The notes beneath the pieces are model-generated. The model had not been told where the DNA came from. It made no database searches and saw nothing but the letters and a program-made list of their open reading frames with translations. A DNA stretch of 64,000 bases, taken from assembly GCA_016928865.1 (NCBI GenBank), contig JAFGJX010000086.1, forward strand, positions 26,622 to 90,621, written 5' to 3'. The stretch is from Spirochaetota bacterium. GTDB lineage: Bacteria > Spirochaetota > UBA4802 > UBA5550. The translations under genes were made by a program, and so were the position numbers. The number at the start of each line of letters is the position of its first letter. Position 1 is the stretch's first letter. Shown one piece after another: positions 33,726-42,698 of this stretch.

Positions 33726-35171
33726 TTAAAAGTTCGCGTAAATAAATTCCGATACCTGCGTCAGGTGCAGCGCCGCGACGCCGAGCAGCAGCCCGGCGAA
33801 AAGCGCCCATCGGACCGAGGGCCTCATCCTTTCCGTGATTTCCATCGAATTCTTTGCAAAAAAGATTATCCCGATCGATGCCAGTATGAGATAGATGAAA
33901 TAATAGGTATCCGGGCCGAGGTGGGCCAGCCAGTTTCCTGTAACCGGATTCAAGAACGGGATCGATTTCAGCGTTTCCGGCAGGGTAAAGCCTTCGAGGC
34001 CAAACATGCCGCGGTGTATTTTGAGCGCGTCCTTCAGGGTCGCGGCCCTGAAAAAGACGCCGGTAAATACGAAAAAGAGGAAGGTTAAGCCCCGCGCAAG
34101 ATGGTCGTTCATCACGATTCCTGTTTTTCTCCAGATGCGGTGCGCGATAAGGCCAACGCCGTTGAGCGCGCCCCAGAATATGAACCCCCAGCCGGCGCCG
34201 TGCCAGAATCCGCCGATGATGAAGGTTATAATCAGGTTGAAATACAGCCGCGCTTCGCCCAGCCGGCTTCCGCCGAGGGAGATGTATACGTAGTCACGCA
34301 TGAAGCGCTGAAAGGTAATGTGCCAGCGTCGCCAGAGGTCCTGTATGTCCGTCGCTTTGTAGGGCGAGTCGAAGTTCAGCGGCAGCCTGATATTGAACAT
34401 CAGCGCTATGCCGATCGCGATGTCGCTGTACCCGCTGAAATCGAAGTATACCTGGAATATGAAGGCGAGCGCCGCGAACCATGCCTCGAAAAAATTCAGG
34501 ACCGACGCCCTGTCAAAGCCGATATTGGCCCAGACGGCGAGGTTGTCCGCAATGACCATCTTCTTGATAAGCCCGATGGCGAGGAGCAGCAGGCCGCGGG
34601 CTATGTTTTCATAATTGATCTTTCCGGTTCCCGGATCGCTGAACTGAGGCGCCATTTCATTATAAGTGGTGATGGGCCCCTGGAGCAGTTTCGGGAAGAA
34701 TGTTACTGAAAGGATATAGTTCGTCGGGTCTATTTTTTTGATTTTCCCCCGGTAGCAATCGACGATGAAAGAGATCTGGACAAAGGTATAGAAGCTGATT
34801 CCCAGGGGGAGCAGTATCGCCATTGCCCCGATGTCGGAGCCGAATAACCGGTTGATATTCTGAAGAAAAAAGTTCGTGTACTTGAAGTATCCCAGGAGCC
34901 CGATGTCAAAACAGAGACCGGTGACGATGAGCGCCTTTTTCTCGCGCGTGGCCGTGGTGCGGCCGATCAGGGCGGCGCCGATGGCATAATTGACGATTAT
35001 AGACAGGAGGAGCAGGGGGACGAATATCGGTTCCCAGAGCCCGTAAAACAGAAGGCTTGCCACGATAAGAAAAAAAGCGGCAGGCTTGTGCAGACCCCGT
35101 GAATTAAGAATAAAATTGGCTGCTAAAACGACGGGGATGAAGATTATGATATATTCAAAATATGTGAACAT
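33726..35171 (-). CDS. MBOAT-family O-acyltransferase (AlgI-like)
   Basis: A 481-aa protein with eleven or twelve membrane helices. The MBOAT signature is present: LWRRWHITFQRFMRDYVYI and, further on, GFWHGAGWGFIFWG, which holds the catalytic His. AlgI-type proteins move an acyl group across the inner membrane to a secreted partner, here the SGNH-like protein encoded directly downstream. The length matches AlgI/PatA (about 470-520 residues). The start ATG 35171 lies in an AT-rich stretch with no strong ribosome-binding site. Confidence 0.9.
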   Translation of the reverse strand: MFTYFEYIIIFIPVVLAANFILNSRGLHKPAAFFLIVASLLFYGLWEPIFVPLLLLSIIVNYAIGAALIGRTTATREKKALIVTGLCFDIGLLGYFKYTNFFLQNINRLFGSDIGAMAILLPLGISFYTFVQISFIVDCYRGKIKKIDPTNYILSVTFFPKLLQGPITTYNEMAPQFSDPGTGKINYENIARGLLLLAIGLIKKMVIADNLAVWANIGFDRASVLNFFEAWFAALAFIFQVYFDFSGYSDIAIGIALMFNIRLPLNFDSPYKATDIQDLWRRWHITFQRFMRDYVYISLGGSRLGEARLYFNLIITFIIGGFWHGAGWGFIFWGALNGVGLIAHRIWRKTGIVMNDHLARGLTFLFFVFTGVFFRAATLKDALKIHRGMFGLEGFTLPETLKSIPFLNPVTGNWLAHLGPDTYYFIYLILASIGIIFFAKNSMEITERMRPSVRWALFAGLLLGVAALHLTQVSEFIYANF

Positions 35172-35390
35172 GTATGATGATGGCTGCGCTTTGAAGATTC
35201 TGTTTAATATAGGGCTTCATGCTCGGTGTGTGACACTATCATTTGTGCGGATATTAGCGCAAGTAAAAAAAATGGCGCCGGGGTGATAATGGCCGCACCG
35301 ATTCCCGTTGCCGTATCTCTCACGCCTGCAGGGGATCGTTCAAAAAATCCTTGCTAAATAATCAACCGGGAAGGATGATGCAGTGAACCC

Positions 35391-36629
35391 ATGAGCATGC
35401 ATACGGGCATTTTCTCGCATGCGCAACTCGCGGACAGGATCGGTATGGTACTACAGGCAGAAAAGGCGGCCGCCGTTTACTTCGACAATGCCGCAACATC
35501 GTTTCCAAAGCCGCCGGCGGTGATCGGGGCGGTAACGGACTACATGACCCGGGTCGGCGGAAACCCGGGACGATCGGCCCATGCCCGCTCCGTCGATGCG
35601 GGAGAAGCTGTTTTTGCCGCGCGAGAGGCGGCCGCGGAGCTGTTCGGCGCGTCGAATCCGATGCGCGTGCTCTTCGCCAGTAACGCCACCGATGCGCTCA
35701 ATCTCGCGGTACAGGGGATACTCCGCCCCGGCGACCATGCGGTTACCACCGCCATGGAGCATAACAGCGTAATTCGTCCACTCCGGGAGATGGAGGCGCG
35801 GGGCGTGGCGCTCACCGTGGTGCCCTGCCCGGACGGCCGCCTGGACCCGGAGCGGTTTTCCAGGAGCGTGCGCGGGGACACGAAGCTCGCGGTTGTCAAT
35901 CACGCGTCGAACGCTTTCGGCATCCTCCAGCCGCTGCGCGATATCGCTGCCGTGTGCAGGGAACGGGGAATCGTCCTGCTCGCGGATTGCGCCCAGACAG
36001 CCGGTATCATCCCGATCGACATGGAGCGTGACGGCATCGACCTGCTCGCCTTTGCCGGGCACAAGGGACTGTACGGGCCTACCGGGACCGGCGGCCTCGT
36101 GCTCGCGGGAGGATTTGATACCGCGTTGCTTCGCCCATTGAAATTCGGCGGCACTGGCAGCAATTCCGACAGCGAGGTGCAGCCCGATTTTCTTCCTGAC
36201 AGATACGAGAGCGGGACACTGAACGCGGCCGGGATCAGCGGGCTTAACGCGGGGATCCGGCATATTTTTTCTTTACAGGACGGCGTGAAGAGTGTACATT
36301 CGCACAAGAAAATGCTTGCGGACCGTTTCATTAATGGCGTACGCGGCTCCGTGCGGGGTTTTACGGGCTACGTGCCGGCAGAGAGGATCGAGACTGGAGT
36401 GGTTTCTTTCAACATTGCGGGAATGGAACCCTCAGAGGTTGCGTATCTCCTTTCGGAGCGCTATGGCATCATGTGCCGGCCGGGGCTTCACTGCGCGCCT
36501 CTGGCACACCGCACCATGGGAACCTTCCCGGGGGGGACGGTGCGCTTCAGTTTCGGAATTTTCAACACGGAAGAAGAGATAGATTTATCCATCCAGGCGC
36601 TGGGAGAAATCAGCAGCGGAAAGAGATGA
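35391..36629 (+). CDS. cysteine desulfurase-like aminotransferase, selenium-cluster type
   Basis: A 412-aa class V PLP enzyme of the NifS/SufS superfamily. The N-terminal YFDNAATSFPKPP motif, MEHNSVIRPL, the Asp and Gln of ADCAQTAG, the PLP Lys in FAGHKGLYGPTG, and the C-terminal GIMCRPGLHCAPLAH (active-site Cys region) are all visible. The sequence style matches the 'EF2568' group found beside selD and Se/S-carrier genes, suggesting release of selenium (or sulfur) for selenophosphate synthesis. Its stop overlaps the next start (ATGA). Homologues begin nearer YFDNAAT, so ATG 35445 is an alternative start. Confidence 0.9.
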   Translation: MSMHTGIFSHAQLADRIGMVLQAEKAAAVYFDNAATSFPKPPAVIGAVTDYMTRVGGNPGRSAHARSVDAGEAVFAAREAAAELFGASNPMRVLFASNATDALNLAVQGILRPGDHAVTTAMEHNSVIRPLREMEARGVALTVVPCPDGRLDPERFSRSVRGDTKLAVVNHASNAFGILQPLRDIAAVCRERGIVLLADCAQTAGIIPIDMERDGIDLLAFAGHKGLYGPTGTGGLVLAGGFDTALLRPLKFGGTGSNSDSEVQPDFLPDRYESGTLNAAGISGLNAGIRHIFSLQDGVKSVHSHKKMLADRFINGVRGSVRGFTGYVPAERIETGVVSFNIAGMEPSEVAYLLSERYGIMCRPGLHCAPLAHRTMGTFPGGTVRFSFGIFNTEEEIDLSIQALGEISSGKR

Positions 36630-36850
36630 AAGAATATTGCGTCATATTATTCCAGACGGTAACGCAATCAGTCTGGACATCCCGCCTCCTGAAAAAGGCC
36701 GGCATCGAGAGGAAGATGGTTCCGATACCACGCTCCCTGAGCGCGGACTGCGGCTATTGTGTGCGGGTGTTGCGGGATGACGCACAGAGGGTGCGGGAGC
36801 TCCTTGACCGGAGCGGAGTTGGCTGCGCGCGGATAGAAAACTATCAGTAA
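36626..36850 (+). CDS. DUF3343 (putative Se/S carrier-like) protein
   Basis: A 74-aa protein. The N-terminal YCVILFQTVTQSVWTSRLLKKAG and the segment SADCGYCVRV match the DUF3343 family, whose small members lie in selenium gene clusters beside selD and are proposed as selenium or sulfur carriers. Two cysteines (CGYC) in a central loop could accept the chalcogen. It overlaps the desulfurase-like gene by 4 bp and is followed by selD after 115 bp, so the three genes likely form one unit. Confidence 0.8.
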   Translation: MKEYCVILFQTVTQSVWTSRLLKKAGIERKMVPIPRSLSADCGYCVRVLRDDAQRVRELLDRSGVGCARIENYQ

Positions 36851-36965
36851 GAGGCCCCCCACCCCCCCGGAGGGGGGCTTGGGGTCGGTTGAGATACTAT
36901 GGTTCCCTTCGGGGGAATTGAGATGAACAATAACCCCGGCTTTCAACCCGGGAAGAGGAGAAGCC
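36851..36965 (+). promoter_or_regulatory. structured leader between the DUF3343 gene and selD
   Basis: Three hairpins can form: C7/G6 (36862-36877, loop GGA), TTCCC/GGGAA (36903-36917), and CCCGG/CCGGG (36935-36952). TTGAGAT occurs twice (36889 and 36918). The first hairpin could terminate or pause transcription but lacks a T-run. A strong ribosome-binding site AGAGGAG lies just before ATG 36966. A 27-codon frame from ATG 36899 overlaps the selD start; its meaning is unclear. Confidence 0.35.
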
Positions 36966-38033
36966 ATGGGCGACACGTGTGACATCAGCAAGCTGAACCA
37001 GCTGCGCCTCACCGAGTCCGTATCGAGCTCCGGTTGAGCTGCGAAAATAGGTCCGGCGGACCTTGAAGCGGTCATGAAGGGCATGCGCATCAGCTATGAC
37101 CGGAATGTCATCGTGGGGATGGACGCCAGCGACGATGCCGGCGTGTACCGGATATCCGAATCGGTCGCGCTGGTACAGACCGTGGATTACATCACCCCGA
37201 TCGTCGACGATCCGTTCACCTTCGGCAGGATAGCGGCATGCAACAGCCTGTCTGACGTGTACGCCATGGGCGGCAGGCCCATAACGGCGCTGAACATCGT
37301 ATGCTTTCCCGTGAAAAAGTTCTCGACCGACGTTCTCGGCGATATCCTTGCCGGCGGGCTTTCGGTCATGGAGGAGGCCGGGGTGCAGCTCCTCGGCGGC
37401 CACAGCGTCGATGATCCCGAATTGAAGTACGGCCTCGCGGTTACCGGTATGGTCCATCCAGAACGGATTGTGCGCAACAATACCCCGGCCGACGGCGACG
37501 CCATCGTGCTAACGAAGCCGCTCGGCACGGGCCTTATAGCCACGGCCCTGAAAGCGGCTCCCGCCGGCGAACCGATCCTGGGGCCTTTTATCAGCACCAT
37601 GACGATGCTGAACCGGGCGGCCTGCGAGATCATGCTCGGGCACGGCGTCCATGCCTGCACCGATGTCACCGGTTTCGGGTTGATCGGCCATCTAAAAGAG
37701 ATGCTGGGGAACAATCCCCTTGAGATTACCGTAGACGCGAAGACCGTGCCGGTGCTCCCGGGAGCGCGCGACGCGGCGATGGGCGGTATGATCCCCGCCG
37801 GCATGTACCGTAACCGGGATTTTGTGGGTTCGCTGTGTGAAATCGGCCCATCGGTTTCCCTGGACCTTGCCGACATACTGTTTGATCCCCAGACCTCGGG
37901 GGGTCTCCTTATCGCGGTTGCGGAAGATGAACTCGAGTCCCTCCTGTCAGACCTGCATGGCGCCGGCGTCGCCGGGGCGGCGGTGATAGCAACGGTGAAA
38001 AAGAAACCAGCGCAAAGGATCGTTGTTTCATGA
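36966..38033 (+). CDS. selD: selenide, water dikinase, itself a selenoprotein
   Basis: 355 residues, read through an in-frame TGA at 37035-37037 (Sec24). The segment SSSG-U-AAKIGP aligns with the E. coli AGCGCKISP active site: Sec at the catalytic Cys17 position, Lys27 at Lys20. Conserved downstream parts include GMDASDDAGVY, LVQTVDYITPIVDDPFTFGRIAACNSLSDVYAMGG (shortened here by reference only) and DPQTSGGLL. SelD makes selenophosphate from selenide and ATP for tRNA-Sec charging. ATG 36966 follows AGAGGAG. A hairpin just after the UGA (37049-37063) is a candidate SECIS element. Without readthrough one would wrongly start at ATG 37074 and lose the catalytic residues. The 3' end overlaps the DedA start (ATGA). 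Confidence 0.93.
37049..37063 (+). promoter_or_regulatory. candidate bacterial SECIS hairpin
   Basis: AGGTCC (37049-37054) pairs with GGACCT (37058-37063) around GGC. The stem starts 12 nt and the loop 18 nt after the UGA codon of selD, within the range of bacterial SECIS elements read by SelB. Confidence 0.55.
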
Positions 38034-38629
38034 CAATAGAATCTCTGGTTCGGGATTTCGGCTACCTGGCAGTGTTCATCGGCACGTTCCTCGAGGGAGA
38101 AACGATCCTCGTGGTCGCCGGCTTTGCCGCCTATGAGGCGTATCTCAGGCTTGAGTGGGTGATCGTGGCCGCGTTTTTCGGCAGCCTCTTCGGCGATCAG
38201 CTCTATTTTTTTATCGGCCGCTACAAGGGCGAATCCCTCCTGAAGAAATACCGGAGCTGGGAGCCGCGCGTTAACCGCTTCAGGAAGATGATGGCCAGGC
38301 ACGAGACCTGGTTCATCCTGGTGTTCCGTTTTTTATACGGCCTTCGTACCGTGGCGCCTTTCGCCATCGGGTTGAGCAGCGTGAGGTTGAGGAAGTTCAT
38401 CCTTCTCAATATCCTGAGCGCGGCTATCTGGGCCGTGACGCTCGGTCTGCTCGGCTATTTTTTCGGGCAGGTCATGGAGGCGGTGCTGCACGACATCAAG
38501 AAGTACGAGCTCATTATCATGGCGGGGATTTTTCTGGTCGCCTCCATCATTTTTGTCCTCAAGCGGTTCAGAAGGAGAAGAAAAAGAAGCGGCGGAAGCG
38601 TGATGACCCGGCGGGAGAGGCTGAAATAA
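38030..38629 (+). CDS. DedA-family membrane protein (1 of 2)
   Basis: A 199-aa membrane protein of the DedA/Tvp38 superfamily. FIGTFLEGETILVVAGF, FLYGLRTVAPFAIGLS and the helical hairpin re-entrant region are family signatures. Members flip undecaprenyl phosphate or phospholipids, or affect membrane energetics. The start overlaps the selD stop (ATGA), so the two are translationally coupled. The tail is strongly basic (RRRRKRSGGS). A second DedA gene begins 29 bp downstream and is about half identical by eye. Confidence 0.88.
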   Translation: MTIESLVRDFGYLAVFIGTFLEGETILVVAGFAAYEAYLRLEWVIVAAFFGSLFGDQLYFFIGRYKGESLLKKYRSWEPRVNRFRKMMARHETWFILVFRFLYGLRTVAPFAIGLSSVRLRKFILLNILSAAIWAVTLGLLGYFFGQVMEAVLHDIKKYELIIMAGIFLVASIIFVLKRFRRRRKRSGGSVMTRRERLK

Positions 38630-38658
38630 CATAGCGCAGGCCTGGAGGATCGAAGCAG

Positions 38659-39228
38659 ATGACTCTCGAGTGGCTGATAATGCATTTTGGGTATCCGGTT
38701 GTGCTTGCCGGCACGTTCTTCGAGGGTGAGATAATCCTCATCCTTGCCGGTTTCGCCGCGCACCGCGGCTACCTGTATCTACCGCTGGTAATTCTGGCCG
38801 GCTTTCTGGGCGGTTTTTTAGGCGACCAGTTTTATTTTTTTCTCGGACGGCGGAAGGGAAGGGCCGTCCTGGCGAAGCATCCGGACTGGGAGGGAAAAAT
38901 CGCCAGGTTCAGGCGCCTCCTGGAGCGTCACAATATCCTCGTCATACTATTATTTCGATTTCTCTATGGCCTCCGCACCGTGGCGCCTTTTGCCATCGGG
39001 CTGAGTGATGTCCCGGCCGTGCGATTTCTCACGCTCAATACGATAAGCGCGGCTCTGTGGTCCGCGGCCATAGCCGGGCTCGGGTATGCGTTCGGCAGTA
39101 CCATGGAAATTCTCATTGAAGAGATCAAGCGCTATGAACTCGCGGTCATGGCATGCCTGCTCGTTCTGGCCGTCATCTTATACGTGATCAAATGGTATCG
39201 CAACAGAAACGTGCGCCCGGAGGGCTGA
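38659..39228 (+). CDS. DedA-family membrane protein (2 of 2)
   Basis: A 189-aa DedA protein, a tandem paralogue of the gene upstream. It shares GTFFEGEIILILAGF, GDQFYFFLGRRKG and RFLYGLRTVAPFAIGLSD. GGAGG lies upstream of ATG 38659. DedA copies are often found in pairs where partial redundancy exists. It belongs to the same operon as selD and the first copy. Confidence 0.88.
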   Translation: MTLEWLIMHFGYPVVLAGTFFEGEIILILAGFAAHRGYLYLPLVILAGFLGGFLGDQFYFFLGRRKGRAVLAKHPDWEGKIARFRRLLERHNILVILLFRFLYGLRTVAPFAIGLSDVPAVRFLTLNTISAALWSAAIAGLGYAFGSTMEILIEEIKRYELAVMACLLVLAVILYVIKWYRNRNVRPEG

Positions 39229-39319
39229 TGCCGGCGGATGACAGGTCCCGGCCCGGAAATCCGGGCGGGGAGTGATTCGCCATGCCACAGAGAAAAAACA
39301 ATAACAGGAGGGGTTCGTC

Positions 39320-39775
39320 ATGCACAGTACAATACAATTTCCCCAGCCGTTCAGGCACCGGCACCCTCCGGTGCAGAATACGAACGAGCTCTTCGAGAGA
39401 AAAAGGGACGTCAGCGTACGGGTGTCGGACCGCTTCGCCGCCGTCGTCGGTTCATGGAAATTCATCATTACCCAGACAATCATTCTTATCATGTGGGCCG
39501 TGCTTAACCTTACGGCCTGGATATATCACTGGGACCCCTATCCCTTTATTCTGATGAACCTGGTGCTGTCCCTGCAGGCCGCCTATGCTACGCCCATCAT
39601 CATGATGAGCCAGAACCGCCTTGCGGAACGTGACCGGATTGAAGCGCATAATGACTATCAGCTCAATCTCAAATCAGAAGAGGAGGTGCGTGTCATACTG
39701 GAACATCTGGATGCGCAGAACAGGGCGCTGGCAGAGATCCAGGAGGCGCTCATATCAAAAAAAAGTATTGATTAA
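39320..39775 (+). CDS. DUF1003 membrane protein
   Basis: A 151-aa protein with two membrane helices (about 48-66 and 72-95), WKFIITQTIILIMWAVLN and PFILMNLVLSLQAAYATPIIMMSQNR, the hallmark of DUF1003, followed by a cytoplasmic coil (RIEAHNDYQLNLKSEEE). ACAGGAGGGG precedes ATG 39320. A hairpin with a 6-bp core (GCCCGG/CCGGGC, 39252-39267) is just upstream. Function unknown; many relatives lie near membrane-stress genes. Confidence 0.82.
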   Translation: MHSTIQFPQPFRHRHPPVQNTNELFERKRDVSVRVSDRFAAVVGSWKFIITQTIILIMWAVLNLTAWIYHWDPYPFILMNLVLSLQAAYATPIIMMSQNRLAERDRIEAHNDYQLNLKSEEEVRVILEHLDAQNRALAEIQEALISKKSID

Positions 39776-39929
39776 TAATTCTTTTCCTGCAATGTTCCAT
39801 TACATGTCAAACAGAATCGGCGCGTGAGGCCGGGGACACTCTGAATTATCAGCGTTTTCCCGAGTTCCGCAGGCCGTGGCTCTTATCGATGCGTGACAAG
39901 TCTGTTAGATGCCCGGAGAGGTGCCAGAC

Positions 39930-41150
39930 ATGAATTTTATTTTACGCTGTGTGCCTGTATATATCATTTTTCTCCTCCTGCCTGCCGGCGGCGGAACGCA
40001 GACGGACCGGCAGGTTATGCAGTTCAAATACGAACAGGGGGCCCGGTACAGAATCCTCACCGAAGTGAATGAGGAGATCCTGGTGAACAGCATGGCCTCG
40101 CACGTCTCACGCATCCTGAACAAGGTCGCGGTGAACACGGTGGAGGCGCGCGACGGGAGCGGCAGGCTCGCATGCGATTTCCAGATGTCAGAGATGATTC
40201 AGGGCGGGCTGAACACCTACCATCTCAAAGAGGACTATCATTCGGAGTTCTGGCGCGACGCGGCCGGTATTTTCACCATAGACGCCAGGTACCTCATGCC
40301 CGTGGTGAGGAACGTGCCCCGGTTTCCCCGGAAGGCCGTGGTGCCGGGCGACACCTGGGCGGGCGAGGCAGAGGAAGTGCATGATCTCCGGCGCGGGTAT
40401 GGGATCCAGGAACCGCTCCGTTTCCCGGTGAAAGCGCATTTCACCTACCTGCGCGACGAGGTGAAGGAGGGAGTTCCGTGCGCCGTGCTGAAGGTCGAAT
40501 ACGTCACCTTTCACACCGTGAACTACGCGCGAACCACGCCGCGCGCCGTGCCGGTAAAGATTACGGGCAGGTCGGATCTCGTCTACTGGTGGGACAGGGC
40601 AGCGGGAATATTTCACTCATACCATGAGGATTTCGATTACGTGTTTTATCTTTCGAACTCATCGACGATAGAATACCGGGGGACCGCCGACGGTCGCCTC
40701 CTGAAATCAGCCACCCTTGACCGCGAGAAGGTCGCGGACGACCTGAACAGGAGAATACGTGAGGACAGCATATCGGATACCGCCGCCAGAAAAGACAGGG
40801 AAGGCGTTACCATCGTCATGGATAACGTGCAGTTCCCCCCGAATTCTTACGACCTGACCGCGCCGGAAAAGGAAAAGCTATCGCGCATAGCGGCCCTGTT
40901 GAAGCAGTACAGCGACCGCGATCTCATGGTGACCGGTCACACGGCGCGCTATGGGGAGGAACGGACGTCGCAGATCCTTTCGGAGCAGCGCGCCATGGCC
41001 GTCGCCGATTTTCTCATATCACGGGGCGCGATAAAAAGGGCGCAGGTGACGGCGCGGGGCATGGGATCCCGTCAGCCGGCGGCAAGCAACGATACTGAGG
41101 AAGGAATGAAACGCAACCGGCGTGTGGAGATAACGATTCTCGAAAACTGA
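39930..41150 (+). CDS. OmpA-family protein with large N-terminal periplasmic domain
   Basis: A 406-aa exported protein. Signal peptide ~1-27 (MNFILRCVPVYIIFLLLPAG), then a beta-rich region (~30-265) of unknown fold containing KFPRK-type and YVTFHTVNY segments, and a C-terminal OmpA-like domain (~290-406) with VTGHTARYG, LSEQRAMAVADFL and SNDTEEGMKRNRRVEI. ATG 39930 is used because GGAGAGG lies just upstream; ATG 39909 is possible. It probably sits in the periplasm or outer membrane and binds peptidoglycan. Its gene precedes the signalling operon by 31 bp on the same strand. Confidence 0.82.
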   Translation: MNFILRCVPVYIIFLLLPAGGGTQTDRQVMQFKYEQGARYRILTEVNEEILVNSMASHVSRILNKVAVNTVEARDGSGRLACDFQMSEMIQGGLNTYHLKEDYHSEFWRDAAGIFTIDARYLMPVVRNVPRFPRKAVVPGDTWAGEAEEVHDLRRGYGIQEPLRFPVKAHFTYLRDEVKEGVPCAVLKVEYVTFHTVNYARTTPRAVPVKITGRSDLVYWWDRAAGIFHSYHEDFDYVFYLSNSSTIEYRGTADGRLLKSATLDREKVADDLNRRIREDSISDTAARKDREGVTIVMDNVQFPPNSYDLTAPEKEKLSRIAALLKQYSDRDLMVTGHTARYGEERTSQILSEQRAMAVADFLISRGAIKRAQVTARGMGSRQPAASNDTEEGMKRNRRVEITILEN

Positions 41151-41181
41151 CGGGCCGGGCATTGTAAAAAGGAGGGCAGGC

Positions 41182-41655
41182 ATGAAGCAGCCGATCATCA
41201 AGAGCGGGACGTTACTGTCAAACAAGTTCATTCAGCTTATCGAGGAGAACCACCAGGAGCTGACCGAGAATTTCATGAACGACCTGTTAAAGCACCCGGA
41301 AACATCGGCGTACCGGGGCGCAGACCGCGACATGATTTATGAATCGAGCGTTACAATGTACAAGGACCTGTCAAAGTGGATATCGAAGGAGTTTTCAAAG
41401 GAGAAGATCGCCGAGCGGTATGTGAAGGTCGGGCATGAGCGTTTCGACATGGGGATTCCGGTCCAGCAGGCGATGAAGGGCCTTATCCTTCAGCGGCGCC
41501 ATATCTGGCTCTATGTCATGAACAGGATGTATGACGACAAGACCGACTACATGGAGGCCCTGGAGCTGAACAACAGGGTGACCCTCTATTTCGACCGGGC
41601 CATGCTCTCAATGCTCAAGGGATATATGGAAATGCTGAACCGCCAGCTCAGGTAG
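41182..41655 (+). CDS. RsbRD N-terminal-like sensor domain protein
   Basis: A 157-aa all-helical protein whose sequence (LIEENHQELTENFMNDLL, YERYVKVGHERFDMGIP) resembles the RsbRD_N globin-like domain of stressosome sensor proteins. No STAS domain follows, so it is a stand-alone input module. AGGAGGG lies ahead of ATG 41182. It is followed immediately by two CNBD-GGDEF genes, the three forming one operon: probably a sensor feeding cyclic-dinucleotide control. Binding ligand unknown. Confidence 0.7.
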   Translation: MKQPIIKSGTLLSNKFIQLIEENHQELTENFMNDLLKHPETSAYRGADRDMIYESSVTMYKDLSKWISKEFSKEKIAERYVKVGHERFDMGIPVQQAMKGLILQRRHIWLYVMNRMYDDKTDYMEALELNNRVTLYFDRAMLSMLKGYMEMLNRQLR

Positions 41656-41690
41656 GAGTGAAGCGAACCGACAGGGGAGCCGGAGTTGCG

Positions 41691-42683
41691 ATGGGGATAG
41701 TACAGGATAAGGACTCGGGAATCAAGCTGGACCTCCTGAAGGGGGTTCCCCTCTTTGCCAAGCTCGGGGAGCGGGAGCTCGCCGTGGTGGCGGAGAACAG
41801 CGGGTTTTACCCCTACCGGCGGGGCGATGTCATTTTCAGCGAGGGGAGCTTCGGCGAGGGGCTCTACGTGATCCGCGAGGGCGAGGTCCTCATAACCAAG
41901 CAGCGGGACGAGGGCGAAACGGTGACGATCGCGCAGTTCATAGCCGGCGAGTGCTTCGGCGAGATGGACCTGCTGGAAAACAAGCGGATGACGGCCACAG
42001 CCACCGCGGAGACCGATGCACGGCTCCTGATTTTTCCCGCCCGGGGGACGCGGTTCCAGGATGTGCTGGCCCTGCATCCGGATATATCGGCAAGCATACT
42101 TCATGAGCTCATGGCGGTCATCGCGGGCCGGATACGGAGCACCAACCGGCTGATATCCGAAAAGTCGCAGTGGGTCCGCGAGCTGAAAAACCAGCTTTTT
42201 TACGACAAGCTTACCGGGCTCTACAACAGGACCTATCTCGACGAAGAGCTCCCGCGCCGGATTGGGGAATTTGGCCCGGAATGCTCGGTCATCATGATAA
42301 AGCCGGACAGGTTCAAAGCCATAAATGACGAGTGCGGTCACGAGGCCGGGGACAGGGCCCTGCGGCTCATCGCTTTCAGCATAAAATCGCAGATACGGCG
42401 CCGGGACATCGCGGTGCGGTTCAGGGGTGATGAGTTCGCGGTCATATTGCCGGAAACCGGGCCCGATGCGGCGCAGGTTTTTGCCCGCGACATGCTGGTG
42501 CTCCTCACGGCGCTTAATTACGACCATATTACGGGCGGCGGGTTCGAAACCACGGTGAGCATCGGCGTGGCGGCCTATCCGTCGCATGCGGCGGATCCGG
42601 AGGAGCTTATCGAACTCTGCTTCAAACGGATGTTCGCGGCGCGCGAAAGCGGCGGGGACCGCATCGTCAGTGATGATGCGTGA
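41691..42683 (+). CDS. CNBD-GGDEF diguanylate cyclase
   Basis: A 330-aa cytoplasmic protein. Residues ~15-135 form a cyclic nucleotide-binding domain (FSEGSFGEGLYVIREGEVLI, FGEMDLLENKRMTATATA). Residues ~165-325 are a GGDEF domain: DKLTGLYNRTYL, then RGDEF as the active-site loop with RRRD five residues ahead, the RxxD inhibitory site. It should convert two GTP to c-di-GMP, controlled by a cNMP. RGDEF is a minor variant of the signature and still catalytic in many proteins. ATG 41691 follows GGAG; GTG 41658 (right after the previous stop) is possible. Confidence 0.88.
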   Translation: MGIVQDKDSGIKLDLLKGVPLFAKLGERELAVVAENSGFYPYRRGDVIFSEGSFGEGLYVIREGEVLITKQRDEGETVTIAQFIAGECFGEMDLLENKRMTATATAETDARLLIFPARGTRFQDVLALHPDISASILHELMAVIAGRIRSTNRLISEKSQWVRELKNQLFYDKLTGLYNRTYLDEELPRRIGEFGPECSVIMIKPDRFKAINDECGHEAGDRALRLIAFSIKSQIRRRDIAVRFRGDEFAVILPETGPDAAQVFARDMLVLLTALNYDHITGGGFETTVSIGVAAYPSHAADPEELIELCFKRMFAARESGGDRIVSDDA

Positions 42684-42698
42684 TAACGGGGAATACAG

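Noticed and set aside
36931..36955. tRNA-Sec-like anticodon loop (TTTCAAC) before selD
   Set aside because: The flanking bases pair as a simple CCCGG/CCGGG hairpin with an 8-nt loop; no acceptor, D or T arms are present.
36966..37073. selD as a pseudogene with a premature stop, or starting at ATG 37074
   Set aside because: The TGA sits exactly at the catalytic Cys/Sec position, the frame upstream encodes a normal SelD N-terminus and a strong ribosome-binding site precedes ATG 36966.
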